A DNA stretch of 64,000 nucleotides from Candidatus Poribacteria bacterium (GCA_028820635.1 JAPPIG010000082.1:470656-534655), one strand, 5' to 3'; counted from the first letter of the stretch, positions 43,302 to 52,213 are shown. The notes: a model not told the origin generated them from the sequence alone. A program made the numbers and translations.

Positions 43302-43338
43302 ATATTGAAAGACGCGAGAAAATCGCGCCTTTCAATAT
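43302..43338 (-). terminator. hairpin terminator of the thioredoxin-like gene
   Basis: ATATTGAAAGACGCGA and TCGCGCCTTTCAATAT pair over 16 positions with one G-U, around GAAAA; on the minus strand ATTTTCTTCT follows. Seven bases past the stop of the gene above. Confidence 0.7.
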
Positions 43339-43345
43339 TGGTTTA

Positions 43346-44668
43346 TTATTTTGCAGGCTCTTCCTTCAGTGCTTTAGCAACCATCCTCTCTAATTTTTCG
43401 CCCCTGGCTTTATTAGAGATCAATTTGCCCTCTTTGTCAATGAGCCACATATTTGGAATAGAATAAATACCATACTGACGTGATACTGGACTATCCCATC
43501 CTTTACCACTGAAAACTTGCCGCCAAGGAATTTCATTCTCTTTGAGATAATCACGGAGTCTCGTTTCATCACTGTCAAGACTGATCCCAATTATGTCAAA
43601 CCCTTTGTCCTTATATTTTTCGTAAACCTTCTTGACGTTTGGCATTTCTGCAACACACGGACCACACCAGACTGCCCAGAAATCCACTAAAACGACTTTT
43701 CCACGATATGCTTCAATGGAAATTGGTTCTCCGTCAAGATCAGTTGCCGAAAAATCGGGCACCATCTCTCCAAGAAACGCTAACCCCGGCACATACTTTT
43801 TCCGGTATTCATAAGCTAATTCATCATTCCCTCGTAGTTTATGAATCTTCTCAAGTCTTTCTAAAACAAGACGATTTTTCGGCTTCTGTTTCTCAAGTTC
43901 TTCATAGAGTTGAAGCTCTTCATCGTGCCGATTCATCTCTCTAAACATATCGCCAAGGTACGAATAATGGTATACGTTGTTAGAATCCATGACTGTTTTG
44001 AAACGGTCTATGAGATTTTCAGCTTCTTCCTTTCGTTCGGCTCTCATATAGAGTTTAAGAAGTGTAGGATAAGTGCTGAAAAAACGCACATTACCCGGCA
44101 TTTTCTGCAATCCAGCTTCCAACGCATCAATTGCAGCTTCAACGCTTCCGTAAATATCCTCCAATGAGTTCGTCCAGAAATAGTCTGACTGATACACCTT
44201 ATAGCCAAAACTTAAGCTTAAGGTAGGATCATAAGACCCTTTCTTGTGATGATGCATACAACGCACAAACGGTGTCGCATCACCAAACATGGTTTGAGCC
44301 TCCAGTACCTGTTTTCGCTGCGCAGGTAGTAACTCGTATCCATAACTTACAGGTTTATTCGGATCTTGTTCTCTAACATAGAGTGCTTTGCCACCATTCT
44401 TATCTGCTGGACAGGTCAATAGGTTCGCATCTGCTAAATGTTCAGGAAGAAGATCGGATAACCATACAGGATAGTCTCCGTGTTCTTTGTGGTATGCTTG
44501 AATTGCTTTTCCAATTTCTTGTAGATTATGTTTGCAAACTTCAATATTCTTAGCGTTTTGGTCTGCATCCGGGTCAATATCCGCTTTTTTGTCAGATACC
44601 TCTTCCGCATAAATACCAGAAGTAAACAACAAACTTAACACGATTCCTAAGGTAAAAACAAATCTCAT
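43346..44668 (-). CDS. exported pseudopilin-like / TPR / TlpA-type thioredoxin protein
   Basis: 440 residues with three parts. Signal peptide (MRFVFTLGIVLSLLFTSGIYA), then NLQEIGKAIQAYHKEHGDYPVWLSDLLPEHLADANLLTCPAD (49-90), the common segment of DUF1559/pseudopilin-like proteins; then TPR-like helices (about 160-290, with YEELEKQKPKNRLVLERLEKI); then a TlpA/ResA-like redoxin domain with W334-CGPC-338 and FSATDLDGEPISIEAYRGKVVLVDFWA. The redox domain reduces or oxidises disulfides outside the cytoplasm. Start has GGGAGG and a consensus promoter at 44747-44775; a terminator follows. The domain mixture is not one I know. Confidence 0.82.
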   Translation of the reverse strand: MRFVFTLGIVLSLLFTSGIYAEEVSDKKADIDPDADQNAKNIEVCKHNLQEIGKAIQAYHKEHGDYPVWLSDLLPEHLADANLLTCPADKNGGKALYVREQDPNKPVSYGYELLPAQRKQVLEAQTMFGDATPFVRCMHHHKKGSYDPTLSLSFGYKVYQSDYFWTNSLEDIYGSVEAAIDALEAGLQKMPGNVRFFSTYPTLLKLYMRAERKEEAENLIDRFKTVMDSNNVYHYSYLGDMFREMNRHDEELQLYEELEKQKPKNRLVLERLEKIHKLRGNDELAYEYRKKYVPGLAFLGEMVPDFSATDLDGEPISIEAYRGKVVLVDFWAVWCGPCVAEMPNVKKVYEKYKDKGFDIIGISLDSDETRLRDYLKENEIPWRQVFSGKGWDSPVSRQYGIYSIPNMWLIDKEGKLISNKARGEKLERMVAKALKEEPAK

Positions 44669-44944
44669 TTGATGCCTCCCTTTGTGTCAGGAATTTGTAC
44701 ATCTAATAAACTTCATATAATACGTATATCAAATTAAGTGTGTTCAATTATACAATATCCGACCAATTTGGTCAAGTTAATTCTTCAGAAATCAATCGCA
44801 AAGTTTAATAAATTCTACCCTAATCATCAGTATTATCAACCTCTTCTGATTTTACATGCGCTGCGTAAACGCAAAAGGCATCAGCCTCAACTGATACCTC
44901 TAATAACTTAAATCCATATATTGATTTCTCTCCTTGTTCTATTT
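44669..44944. other. 276-base spacer upstream of the redoxin gene
   Basis: Holds the redoxin gene promoter and a terminator-like hairpin: AGGCATCAG (44876-44884) and CTGATACCT (44891-44899), followed on the minus strand by TTTT. The hairpin would end transcription of the decayed permease segment. Nothing else supported. Confidence 0.5.
44747..44775 (-). promoter_or_regulatory. promoter of the pseudopilin-thioredoxin gene
   Basis: Minus strand TTGACC (44775-44770), 17-base spacer, perfect TATAAT (44752-44747). Confidence 0.7.
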
Positions 44945-45106
44945 TTACCTGATTTTAGCCAAACTGGCATAAAACACAATAAGGAAAACTATGAAATAGA
45001 ATAGGAGCCAATTCACCTCTTTTCCGTTCGGTGACTATCTTAAAAACGAGATAGAGATGAATCGAAATGCAATACCATCTGTAATACTGAAGGTGAACCG
45101 CATCAT
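44945..45106 (-). pseudogene. remnant of an NCS2-family permease C-terminus
   Basis: Read on the minus strand, the DNA gives MMRFTFSITDGIAFRFISIS followed by FLR, a TAG stop (45037-45035), then NGKEVNWLLFYFIVFL. This matches the C-terminus of the intact permease 400 bases away (LMPLSFSITDGIAFGFISIS, FLKLVTGRHKELNPLVHYFAV) at both protein and DNA level. The in-frame stop and missing front show it is dead. Likely a partial tandem copy. Confidence 0.7.
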
Positions 45107-45372
45107 CACGCCACTCTTATGGTTATTTCCAATTCGTCACTATTCTCGATATTATCAAGGGTAACTTGCGTCATTATAGTCAACGCCATATCCAATACTC
45201 TTAGGATATGCCGCATCAAAAAATGAATATCGCCTTTTGTGACACCAGTGAGAAATAAGATTTCACAATGATCTTCATTCTTAAGTCTGTGGATTTGTTT
45301 GACAAGCGATTTCGTGACCCGATCCAACCCTTCTTTTTTAATTGGATTAGGTCCTATTATAATCCGAACCAT
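45106..45372 (-). CDS. small hypothetical protein between permease and its remnant
   Basis: 88-codon open frame (MVRIIIGPNPIKKEGLDRVTK..., ending ELEITIRVA). AAGGAG lies 12 bases before the ATG, a little far. It follows the permease gene by 92 bases and abuts the permease remnant. I do not recognise it. It could be a real small gene or chance coding; alternating hydrophobic and charged residues make a folded domain possible. Confidence 0.4.
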   Translation of the reverse strand: MVRIIIGPNPIKKEGLDRVTKSLVKQIHRLKNEDHCEILFLTGVTKGDIHFLMRHILRVLDMALTIMTQVTLDNIENSDELEITIRVA

Positions 45373-45464
45373 ATAGATTGAACTCTCCTTATGCTTTTAT
45401 CATTCGCGTGCTTCCATTCCAGTGTAACCGTATACTACTCATCGCACATAACATGTCTCAGGAA

Positions 45465-46823
45465 TTATGCAAAACCGATGTAGCGAGCAACGAAGAACAC
45501 AGCGAAATAGTGGACAAGTGGATTTAATTCTTTGTGCCGTCCAGTGACTAACTTTAGAAAGGAAATAGAAATAAAACCGAATGCGATGCCATCAGTAATA
45601 CTAAAGGAAAGCGGCATCAAAAACACAGTCAGCGCAGCGGGGATAGCTTCAGTAAAATCATTCCAATTGATGTTAATTAAGTCTTTTAACATCAGCCCTC
45701 CTACAGCTATTAAGGCAGGACCAATAATTGGATGGAGCGGAATAGTTGCTATTGTAGGATTCCCATTAATTACTACAGTTTGATCAAATGGAATTTCCCC
45801 ACCAACAACTTTAATTAGAGGTGAGAAAAATATAGCAAGCAACATCAAAAGCCCAACAACAACTGAAGTGAGTCCGGTGCGTCCTCCCTCAGCAATACCG
45901 GAGGCACTTTCAATATAACACGTAACTGTGGAAGTGCCGAGACATGCACCTCCAACTGAACCGATTGCATCTGTCAAGAGTGCCTGGCGACCTTTAGAGA
46001 GTTTTCCATCCTCAAGCAGGTCTGCCTCATGTCCGGTTGCCGTGAGAGTGCCGATACTATCAAACATGTCGACAGAAAAGAAAACGAATATGATTGGAAT
46101 TAACTCTACTCTGCTAAAGATATCTGGAAAACTTAGTTTAAAAAACGTTGGAGCTATGGATGGTGGTGCTGAGACTACACCATTAAATTTAACAATTCCA
46201 AAGAGTAAAGATAGGACTGTTGTGGAGAGAATTCCCATTAGAATGGCTCCCTTTACTCGGTGAGCCATAAGTGTCAATGTAATAAAAATACCAACGATTG
46301 CTATCAACACTGGTTTCGAATGGATATTACCGAGTGTAACAAACGTAGCACCGTGTAACGTAATGATACCACTCATCTGCAAACCGATGAAAGCGATGAA
46401 CAATCCTATCCCGACAGCAATAGCATTGTGTAGAGAAGATGGCAAAGCATTCATAACTGCTGCGCGTAAACCGACAAATGAAAGTATAACGAACAGCATA
46501 CCTGAAATAAAAACGATGCCTAAAGCTTGTTCCCATTCTAGGTTGAGTCCCTGACAAACACTAAATACAAAATAAGCGTTAATACCCATACCGGGTGCAA
46601 GTGCAATAGGGTAGTTGGTCATGAATGCCATCAGGATAGTCGCACCAGCACTGGAAAGACAAGTAGCGACCATCACCGCGCCAGGCTCCATACCTGCTAT
46701 TGAAAGAAGTGCGGGTTGGACAAAAATTATATACGAGAGCGTCGCAAAGGTTGTGCATCCTGCGACAATCTCTCGTCTAATACTCGTCCCGTTCTCTTTT
46801 ATACGAAATAGTTTTTCTAACAT
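45465..46823 (-). CDS. NCS2 family (AzgA-like) purine permease
   Basis: 452 residues, about 13 membrane helices. It starts LFRIKENGTSIRREIVAGCTTFATLSYIIFVQPALLSIAG, then the signatures GMGINAYFVFSVCQGL and DMFDSIGTLTATGHEADLLEDGKL, and a GTSTVTCYIESASGIAEGGRTGLTSV helix, all of the adenine/guanine/hypoxanthine branch (AzgA/PbuG). It would import purine bases by proton symport. Start has GGAGAGG. apt lies 277 bases upstream on the same strand, fitting purine salvage. Confidence 0.92.
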   Translation of the reverse strand: MLEKLFRIKENGTSIRREIVAGCTTFATLSYIIFVQPALLSIAGMEPGAVMVATCLSSAGATILMAFMTNYPIALAPGMGINAYFVFSVCQGLNLEWEQALGIVFISGMLFVILSFVGLRAAVMNALPSSLHNAIAVGIGLFIAFIGLQMSGIITLHGATFVTLGNIHSKPVLIAIVGIFITLTLMAHRVKGAILMGILSTTVLSLLFGIVKFNGVVSAPPSIAPTFFKLSFPDIFSRVELIPIIFVFFSVDMFDSIGTLTATGHEADLLEDGKLSKGRQALLTDAIGSVGGACLGTSTVTCYIESASGIAEGGRTGLTSVVVGLLMLLAIFFSPLIKVVGGEIPFDQTVVINGNPTIATIPLHPIIGPALIAVGGLMLKDLININWNDFTEAIPAALTVFLMPLSFSITDGIAFGFISISFLKLVTGRHKELNPLVHYFAVFFVARYIGFA

Positions 46824-46841
46824 ATCCTCTCCCTAATAGTG

Positions 46842-47021
46842 TAGTGTCTACCGAAATTTTGCGAGTAAAGGTCGCGATTCGGAGATCGCTCCTACAGAAC
46901 AAACCTCTTGTGAATCAACGTTAAATGCGCTTGGCAGAATACACGTTCGGTATTCTGCATGATTTGGCGGGAAGGAACTCCGATTCCCGACTACTGGCAC
47001 GACTCACAATTTTAGTGTGGA
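46842..47021. repeat. nested palindromic element (TCGCGATTCGGAG family) with inner hairpin
   Basis: Outer ends AGTGTCTAC...AAATTTT and AATTTTAGTGTGGACA are inverted copies. Inside, GTCGCGATTCGGAGATCGCT (46871-46890) faces GGAACTCCGATTCCCGACTA (46974-46993), an imperfect inverted pair. Between them sits a member of the AATCAAC/GGG hairpin family in which a second hairpin (GCAGAATAC, loop ACGTTCG, GTATTCTGC) replaces the loop. It occupies nearly the whole apt-permease gap. Confidence 0.65.
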
Positions 47022-47099
47022 CAGAACAATAATCTCCATTGAATCGGCAATTGCAGTGTATGCTGTTTTCAGATGTTATAAAGTGTAGCCTATGACCTG

Positions 47100-47615
47100 C
47101 TAATATTTAATGAGAGAAAAAATATCCAAGTCTTCAAGTCTTTCTCGTCCGTTGAGTTCAGTGAGTTCTATCAAAAGAGCAATGCCAACTATTTCCGCAT
47201 CCAGTTTTTCAACAAGTTCAACCGTTGCATCAAGGGTTCCGCCGGTAGCTAAGAGATCATCACATATAAGCACGCGGCTGCCCTTTGGAAAAGCGTCTTG
47301 ATGAATTGTGAGTGTATCATTACCATACTCAAGTTCGTAGGTCACTTGATATGTATCATACGGTAGCTTCCCTTTTTTTCGAACAGGCACAAAGCCGACA
47401 CCTAAACGATGCGCGACTGCAGAGGCAAAAATGAAACCTCGCGATTCAATTCCTACAATTACGTCAACGACCTTATATTTATAATAGTTTGCGAACACCT
47501 CAACTGCTGCATAGAAAACAGCACCATTTCCTAAAAGCGGTGTAATGTCTTTAAATGAAATACCCGGTTCCGGAAAATCCGGTATACTTCGAATAAATTT
47601 AGCAAAATCGCTCAT
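47100..47615 (-). CDS. apt: adenine phosphoribosyltransferase
   Basis: 171 residues, exact family length. IRSIPDFPEPGISFKDITPLL is the APRT N-terminus, GIESRGFIFASAVAHRLG the adenine side, and VLICDDLLATGGTL the PRPP-binding motif. It makes AMP from adenine and PRPP in the cytoplasm. ATG 47615 has AAGGAAGG. A near-perfect promoter lies at 47756-47784, giving a 130-base leader in which no clear riboswitch was recognised. Confidence 0.96.
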   Translation of the reverse strand: MSDFAKFIRSIPDFPEPGISFKDITPLLGNGAVFYAAVEVFANYYKYKVVDVIVGIESRGFIFASAVAHRLGVGFVPVRKKGKLPYDTYQVTYELEYGNDTLTIHQDAFPKGSRVLICDDLLATGGTLDATVELVEKLDAEIVGIALLIELTELNGRERLEDLDIFSLIKY

Positions 47616-47755
47616 ATCCTTCCTTTAATTTTAAGTTCTGACAACTCTTAGTAAATTTAAGTTCTCCAAAGAAATACACGAAGTCTCACATTTATTCTAA
47701 TCAAGTCATACAGTTCCTAAGAAACAACGTATATGAATTTAGTCCTGATGTGGCG

Positions 47756-47784
47756 ATTATATAATAGTTTGAATAAAAAGTCAA
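47756..47784 (-). promoter_or_regulatory. promoter of apt
   Basis: Minus strand TTGACT (47784-47779), 17-base spacer, perfect TATAAT (47761-47756). Confidence 0.7.
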
Positions 47785-47885
47785 GTTTAATCAAGTGCAT
47801 TTATAATCGAGAGTTATCTTATAAGATATTTACGATTTTGTGGGTTAGTTGTAGAATTGGATTTTGATGAGGTTGAGTTTAGTTT

Positions 47886-47928
47886 TTGAGTTGTAGGGTG
47901 AGAGCGCGGAACTTTCCCTACAACTCAA
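47886..47928. repeat. perfect 13-base inverted repeat after pckG
   Basis: TTGAGTTGTAGGG (47886-47898) and CCCTACAACTCAA (47916-47928) pair perfectly across a 17-base loop, 11 bases past the pckG stop. On the pckG strand A-rich sequence follows, not T, so it is not a canonical terminator for that gene. Confidence 0.6.
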
Positions 47929-47939
47929 TTACTTTAATG

Positions 47940-49733
47940 TTATTGATTTTGACGCAGGCGGGATTCTAATGCCTCTAATTCATCAGATAAGGCTTTAGGT
48001 AACTTGTCCTCAAACCGTTCGTAATGTTCACGAATAGACTGAATTTCGTTGAGCCATTGTTCAGTATCAACTTCCAGCAATTCCGTTATCTGATCCTCGG
48101 TTACATCAAGTCCGGAGGTATCAACTGCTCCAGGGGCAGGTAAATAACCGATAGGTGTTTCCACTGCTTCACTCTTTCCGCTAATACGTTCAACTATCCA
48201 TTTAAGAACACGACTGTTTTCGCCAAAACCTGGCCAGAGCCATCCACCATCAGCATCTTTACGGAACCAATTGACGTAGAAGATACGCGGAAGTTTGTCA
48301 GCATCAGTTTTTTCTCCCATTTCTAACCAGTGAGCAAAATAGTCGCCCATGTTGTAACCACAGAACGGGAGCATAGCCATCGGATCGCGTCTGAGTTCAC
48401 CAACGGTACCAGCGGCTGCTGCGGTCCGTTCAGAAGAAGCGATAGAACCGATAAAGGTACCATGTTGCCAATTAAATGCTTCAAAAACAAGTGGTACTGT
48501 GGTAGCACGTCGTCCTCCGAAGAGGATCGCTGAAATAGGCACACCGTTAGGATTTTCCCAATTCGGATCAATGATAGGGCATTGCGATGCTGGTGTTGTA
48601 TAACGGGAATTGGGGTGTGCTGCCGTCTTTTCATCACCAGGATGCCATTCTTCACCGAGCCAACTTACGGCAGTTTCGGGAGGTTCTTCGGTCATCTCTT
48701 CCCACCAAACATCTGTATCTGGCGTAAGCGCAGCATTTGTAAAGATAGAGTTTGATCCGAGTGTATGCATCGCATTCGGGTTAGTATGCATTGACGTTCC
48801 GGGCGCAACACCGAAAAAGCCTGCTTCAGGATTGATAGCATAAAGTCGTCCGTCTTCACCGAACTTCATCCAAGCGATGTCATCACCGATAGTTTCTGCC
48901 TTCCATCCTGGGATAGTAGGTGTGAGCATAGCGAGGTTTGTTTTACCACACGCACTGGGGAACGCTGCGGCGATATAGGTTTTTTCACCTTCAGGACTGG
49001 TTAAGCCCAAAATGAGCATGTGTTCTGCCATCCACCCATCATTTTTCGCCATAATAGAGGCAATGCGGAGTGCATAGCATTTTTTACCGAGCAACGCATT
49101 ACCACCATAGCCACTACCGTAGGACCAGATAGAGCGTTCCTCTGGAAAATGGACAATATATTTATTATCAGGGTCGCAGGGCCAGGAAACATCTTCTTGC
49201 CCCGGTTCAAGCGGCTTTCCAACAGAGTGTAAACACGGGACAAAATCACCATCTTCACCTAAAATCTCTAACACATCTTTGCCCATGCGCGTCATAATAC
49301 GCATATTGACAACAACATAAGGTGAATCACTAATTTCTACACCGATATGTGAAATCGGCGAACCGAGCGGTCCCATACTGAAAGGAACAACGTACATCGT
49401 ACGTCCTTTCATACACCCTTCAAAAAGCCCTTTTAGGGTCGTCTTCATTTCATCGGGGTCATGCCAATTGTTCGTAGGTCCTGCCTCAGCTGGGGTTTTG
49501 GCGCAAATGTATGTTCTTCCTTCAACGCGAGCTACGTCTTCAGGATCAGAACGAGCGAGGTAACTGCCGGGTCGTTTATCCGGATTCAACCTAACAAATG
49601 TCCCATTTTGTACCAATTGTTCGCACAATCTGTCGTTCTCTTCCTGAGAACCATCGCACCAATAAATATCATCGGGTTGACACAGTTCTGCTGCTTCTTG
49701 CACCCAACTGAGCAATTTATTATTGTTTGTCAT
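47940..49733 (-). CDS. pckG: phosphoenolpyruvate carboxykinase (GTP)
   Basis: 597 residues, normal for the GTP-dependent class; converts oxaloacetate and GTP to PEP, CO2 and GDP in gluconeogenesis. The P-loop is [14 protein letters not shown] with the active-site cysteine, followed by [32 protein letters not shown] (metal and nucleotide site) and [19 protein letters not shown]; the N-terminal [18 protein letters not shown] carries a substrate Arg. ATG 49733 has CGGAGG. Single gene. Its presence implies growth on organic acids or amino acids. Confidence 0.96.
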   Translation of the reverse strand: MTNNNKLLSWVQEAAELCQPDDIYWCDGSQEENDRLCEQLVQNGTFVRLNPDKRPGSYLARSDPEDVARVEGRTYICAKTPAEAGPTNNWHDPDEMKTTLKGLFEGCMKGRTMYVVPFSMGPLGSPISHIGVEISDSPYVVVNMRIMTRMGKDVLEILGEDGDFVPCLHSVGKPLEPGQEDVSWPCDPDNKYIVHFPEERSIWSYGSGYGGNALLGKKCYALRIASIMAKNDGWMAEHMLILGLTSPEGEKTYIAAAFPSACGKTNLAMLTPTIPGWKAETIGDDIAWMKFGEDGRLYAINPEAGFFGVAPGTSMHTNPNAMHTLGSNSIFTNAALTPDTDVWWEEMTEEPPETAVSWLGEEWHPGDEKTAAHPNSRYTTPASQCPIIDPNWENPNGVPISAILFGGRRATTVPLVFEAFNWQHGTFIGSIASSERTAAAAGTVGELRRDPMAMLPFCGYNMGDYFAHWLEMGEKTDADKLPRIFYVNWFRKDADGGWLWPGFGENSRVLKWIVERISGKSEAVETPIGYLPAPGAVDTSGLDVTEDQITELLEVDTEQWLNEIQSIREHYERFEDKLPKALSDELEALESRLRQNQ

Positions 49734-49878
49734 CCAAATCCTCCGTTTTTTACTTTGTCAAACTATATTATCACAGAATCAGGTATGTTGCAATTATTTT
49801 GAATTCAAGGCACGGAATTTCGCTACTATAACCTAAACTGCGATCTATTTCGCGAATCCTCTTGTAGGAGGGTTTCTA

Positions 49879-50055
49879 ATACCATTTCTATATGATAATA
49901 TGAAATTATTTCGTAGGTCGGGTTGAGGAACGAAACCCGACTTTTTATAGCGTCATGTCCAAATCAACGCCAAATGCGCGTGTGGCATTTGGCGGGTTTC
50001 GTTCCTCAACCCGACCTACAATATGTTATGACAATTTGTCAATTAGAAATGGTAT
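49879..50055. repeat. 177-base three-layer nested palindrome (MITE-like)
   Basis: Outer layer: ATACCATTTCT (49879-49889) and AGAAATGGTAT (50045-50055), perfect 11-base inverted ends. Middle layer: a perfect 26-base inverted repeat, beginning GTAGGTCGGGTTGAGGAACG at 49913-49938 and mirrored at 49994-50019. Inner layer: an AATCAAC/GGG-family hairpin, GCCAAATGC, loop GCGTGTG, GCATTTGGC (49969-49993). Three repeat families are thus stacked inside one another. Confidence 0.8.
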
Positions 50056-50192
50056 AACCCGATTTTCTGATGCAGTTTCTTTTAGGTTTGCCACGTTTGT
50101 AGTCGCGCAATCCATTCCACCTCTTACATTCTATTCTATAAACAAGACGTTTGAATACCAATAAAGTTGAGACCCGTTTACAAGCGAAACAC

Positions 50193-50335
50193 ACACTGCT
50201 GTGTCTACTCATATTTTATAGGTAAATGTCGCGATTCGGAGATCGCTCCTACAGAAAATAGGTCTGTCTTTGTAGGAGGGAACTCCGATTCCCGATTTCT
50301 TTGGTAACTCATGATTTTAGAGCGGACACTCCACT
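50193..50335. repeat. nested palindromic element (TCGCGATTCGGAG family)
   Basis: TCGCGATTCGGAGATCGCTC (from 50229) and GGAGGGAACTCCGATTCCCG (to 50294) form imperfect 25-base arms. Outside them TGTCTACTCATATTTTA and TCATGATTTTAGAGCGGACA are inverted relatives, as in the copy at 46.9 kb. Confidence 0.65.
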
Positions 50336-50338
50336 ACC

Positions 50339-52213
50339 TCAAAACGCTGCGCCCAATTTTACATGTATTTTACCGCGTAGTGCCGAATCCCCAGCTGCCA
50401 ACCCATAGTCTAATTGTATAATCCCACCTTTAGATTCAAGTCTTGCGCCAAATCCATAACCTATTCGTAATTTATCAAAAACAGAAGGTCGGTCAATGAA
50501 AGTAACCGACCCTAAATCAACGAAGGTGAAAATTTGTGAGTTTCGTCCCATCAGGAATCTGTATTCAAGACTGCCATGTGCGCGCCGAGGTCCCGAAAAC
50601 CAATCCTCATCATATCCGCGCAGCGTCGTTGCGCCTCCTAAATAAAATAGTTCCGTTGGTGGAATGTTGATGCCCCACGCAGCTGCACCGTGCAGTTCAA
50701 TCGCGATTATTTGGTTTTCCCATGTCTGAAAATACTGTTGAAGGTCAAGCCAAACTTTTCGCAGTTTAAAATCACTTCTGGAGAGTTCAACGGCAACACT
50801 ATCGCGCCTACCTCGCGTTGGATTAAGAAAGTAATCCCGCGAATCACGCGTTAACCGCAAGGTTACACTATACTTTGTGCCACTTTGTATCGGAATAGGT
50901 GTATTGTTTTGAGAGGTATTTATTGACGGAGAAAGGGAATCTGGTAAGATTGTATCTGGCAAAGGAGGTGTTACGCCGCCAAAATGTATCCGTTTATAGC
51001 CGAGGGTTACCTCACTCTCATAAAATCTCCCAAATTTTGTATTCCCGCTGATACTTGCTGCGCGTTCTTCCGACTCTGAGTCATTGATCGGACTCCGTTG
51101 TTTGAGTTGACTATACAGGATTCCCAACGTAATCGGTTTTCCCAAAACCCACGGTTCTTTGTATCCAAGTCGCAATGCCTTTAGTAAACCTGATTTCCAA
51201 TAAAATTTAAAATCTCGTCCCGTTCCTAACAGATTTGTCTCACGCAGTTCCACAACTCCAGTGAGTTGTGGAACTGAATCTGAATCTTCCACTGGTGGCG
51301 CATAGCCGAGAACGCCGATCAATCGTCCAGTTCGTGCCTCAGTAACTTTTGCATGGAAGTTGATTGTATCCTCAGTTATGCCTGCCTCAAGCAAATTTGG
51401 CTGGATGTGGTAAAAATACCCTAAATTCCGTAAGCGATGGTAACTCTGATCAATTTTACGTTGGTCAAAAAAGTCGTTTGCTTTAACAGAGATTTCCCTT
51501 AGCACCACATCGGTTTTTGTTTTCTTAAGCCCGCTCACCTTTATGTGACTTATCTTAACTTTTTCGCCTTCTCGAATCTGCAAAGTGAAATTGATATTGC
51601 CAATCGCAGGTAAAAGATTGGTGATAATCGGTTCAATTTCAACTTTTGGATGTCCATGTTCACTGTATAAGAGTTGAATTCTCTCAATCCCCTGTTCAAG
51701 TGCGGTTCGTGTGAAGAATTGCCCTTTTCGTAAACCGAGTTCACGCAGAATTTTGGATTGAGAAAAGAGTTCATTTCCTATAAGCGAAAAATCCCCGATG
51801 CGCAGTCGTTTGCCTTCTCGGATTGTTACGTTAATAGATACCTGTGTATTGCTTGCAGAAATGGGGGAGACGGTTGGCTGGGATACCAGCGCAAATACGA
51901 ATCCCTCTTTACGATATGCAGAGAGAATACGTTCAAAACCCGCTACAATTTCCTGCTGAGAGTATACTTTTTTTATTTCCCACCTGAATAGATCGCGCAA
52001 CTTCTTCTGATTGAAATGTTTATTCCCCTCAAAGTTGAGTTGAGCGATGTTGTAAAGGGGTAACGTGCTGGTGTTCTCAGTTTCGTTGTCGGTAGGTGTC
52101 TTTTCTGAAGGCACATTCTGTCCTATATCGTCAATGCCCTGCACAATTCTTGGGATAACTGTTAAACAGAGAATTAGTATGCTGGCAAGTATGAGGAGTC
52201 GGTTTGAATGCAT
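50339..52213 (-). CDS. Omp85 superfamily outer-membrane protein (BamA/TamA-like)
   Basis: 624 residues. Signal peptide to about residue 26, then three or four POTRA domains (about 52-290; LNFEGNKHFNQKKLRDLF and ISVKANDFFDQRKIDQSYHRLRNLGYF are typical), then the surface-antigen barrel. The barrel has the family motif LRGYDEDWF near residue 545 and ends in an aromatic residue (KLGAAF), the usual beta-barrel recognition signal. It would assemble or export outer-membrane proteins. Shorter than canonical BamA (about 800), closer to TamA. Stands alone without skp, lpxD or tamB beside it. Confidence 0.88.
   Translation of the reverse strand: MHSNRLLILASILILCLTVIPRIVQGIDDIGQNVPSEKTPTDNETENTSTLPLYNIAQLNFEGNKHFNQKKLRDLFRWEIKKVYSQQEIVAGFERILSAYRKEGFVFALVSQPTVSPISASNTQVSINVTIREGKRLRIGDFSLIGNELFSQSKILRELGLRKGQFFTRTALEQGIERIQLLYSEHGHPKVEIEPIITNLLPAIGNINFTLQIREGEKVKISHIKVSGLKKTKTDVVLREISVKANDFFDQRKIDQSYHRLRNLGYFYHIQPNLLEAGITEDTINFHAKVTEARTGRLIGVLGYAPPVEDSDSVPQLTGVVELRETNLLGTGRDFKFYWKSGLLKALRLGYKEPWVLGKPITLGILYSQLKQRSPINDSESEERAASISGNTKFGRFYESEVTLGYKRIHFGGVTPPLPDTILPDSLSPSINTSQNNTPIPIQSGTKYSVTLRLTRDSRDYFLNPTRGRRDSVAVELSRSDFKLRKVWLDLQQYFQTWENQIIAIELHGAAAWGINIPPTELFYLGGATTLRGYDEDWFSGPRRAHGSLEYRFLMGRNSQIFTFVDLGSVTFIDRPSVFDKLRIGYGFGARLESKGGIIQLDYGLAAGDSALRGKIHVKLGAAF

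Larger units (their letters stand above)
47616..47939. other. 324-base spacer between apt and pckG
   Basis: Contains the apt promoter and leader and, near the pckG end, a perfect inverted repeat at 47886-47928. No gene seen. Confidence 0.6.
49734..50338. other. 605-base spacer filled with palindromic repeats
   Basis: No convincing gene. It contains the 177-base nested palindrome at 49879-50055 and a TCGCGATTCGGAG-family element at 50193-50335. It lies between the start of pckG and the end of the Omp85 gene. Confidence 0.65.

Noticed and set aside
47616..47755. Purine riboswitch in the apt leader
   Set aside because: The leader is long enough but I could not find the conserved junction sequences of the purine aptamer or a matching P1 stem.
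49955..50164. 69-codon plus-strand frame in the spacer before pckG
   Set aside because: It runs through the nested palindrome and has no ribosome site or homology.
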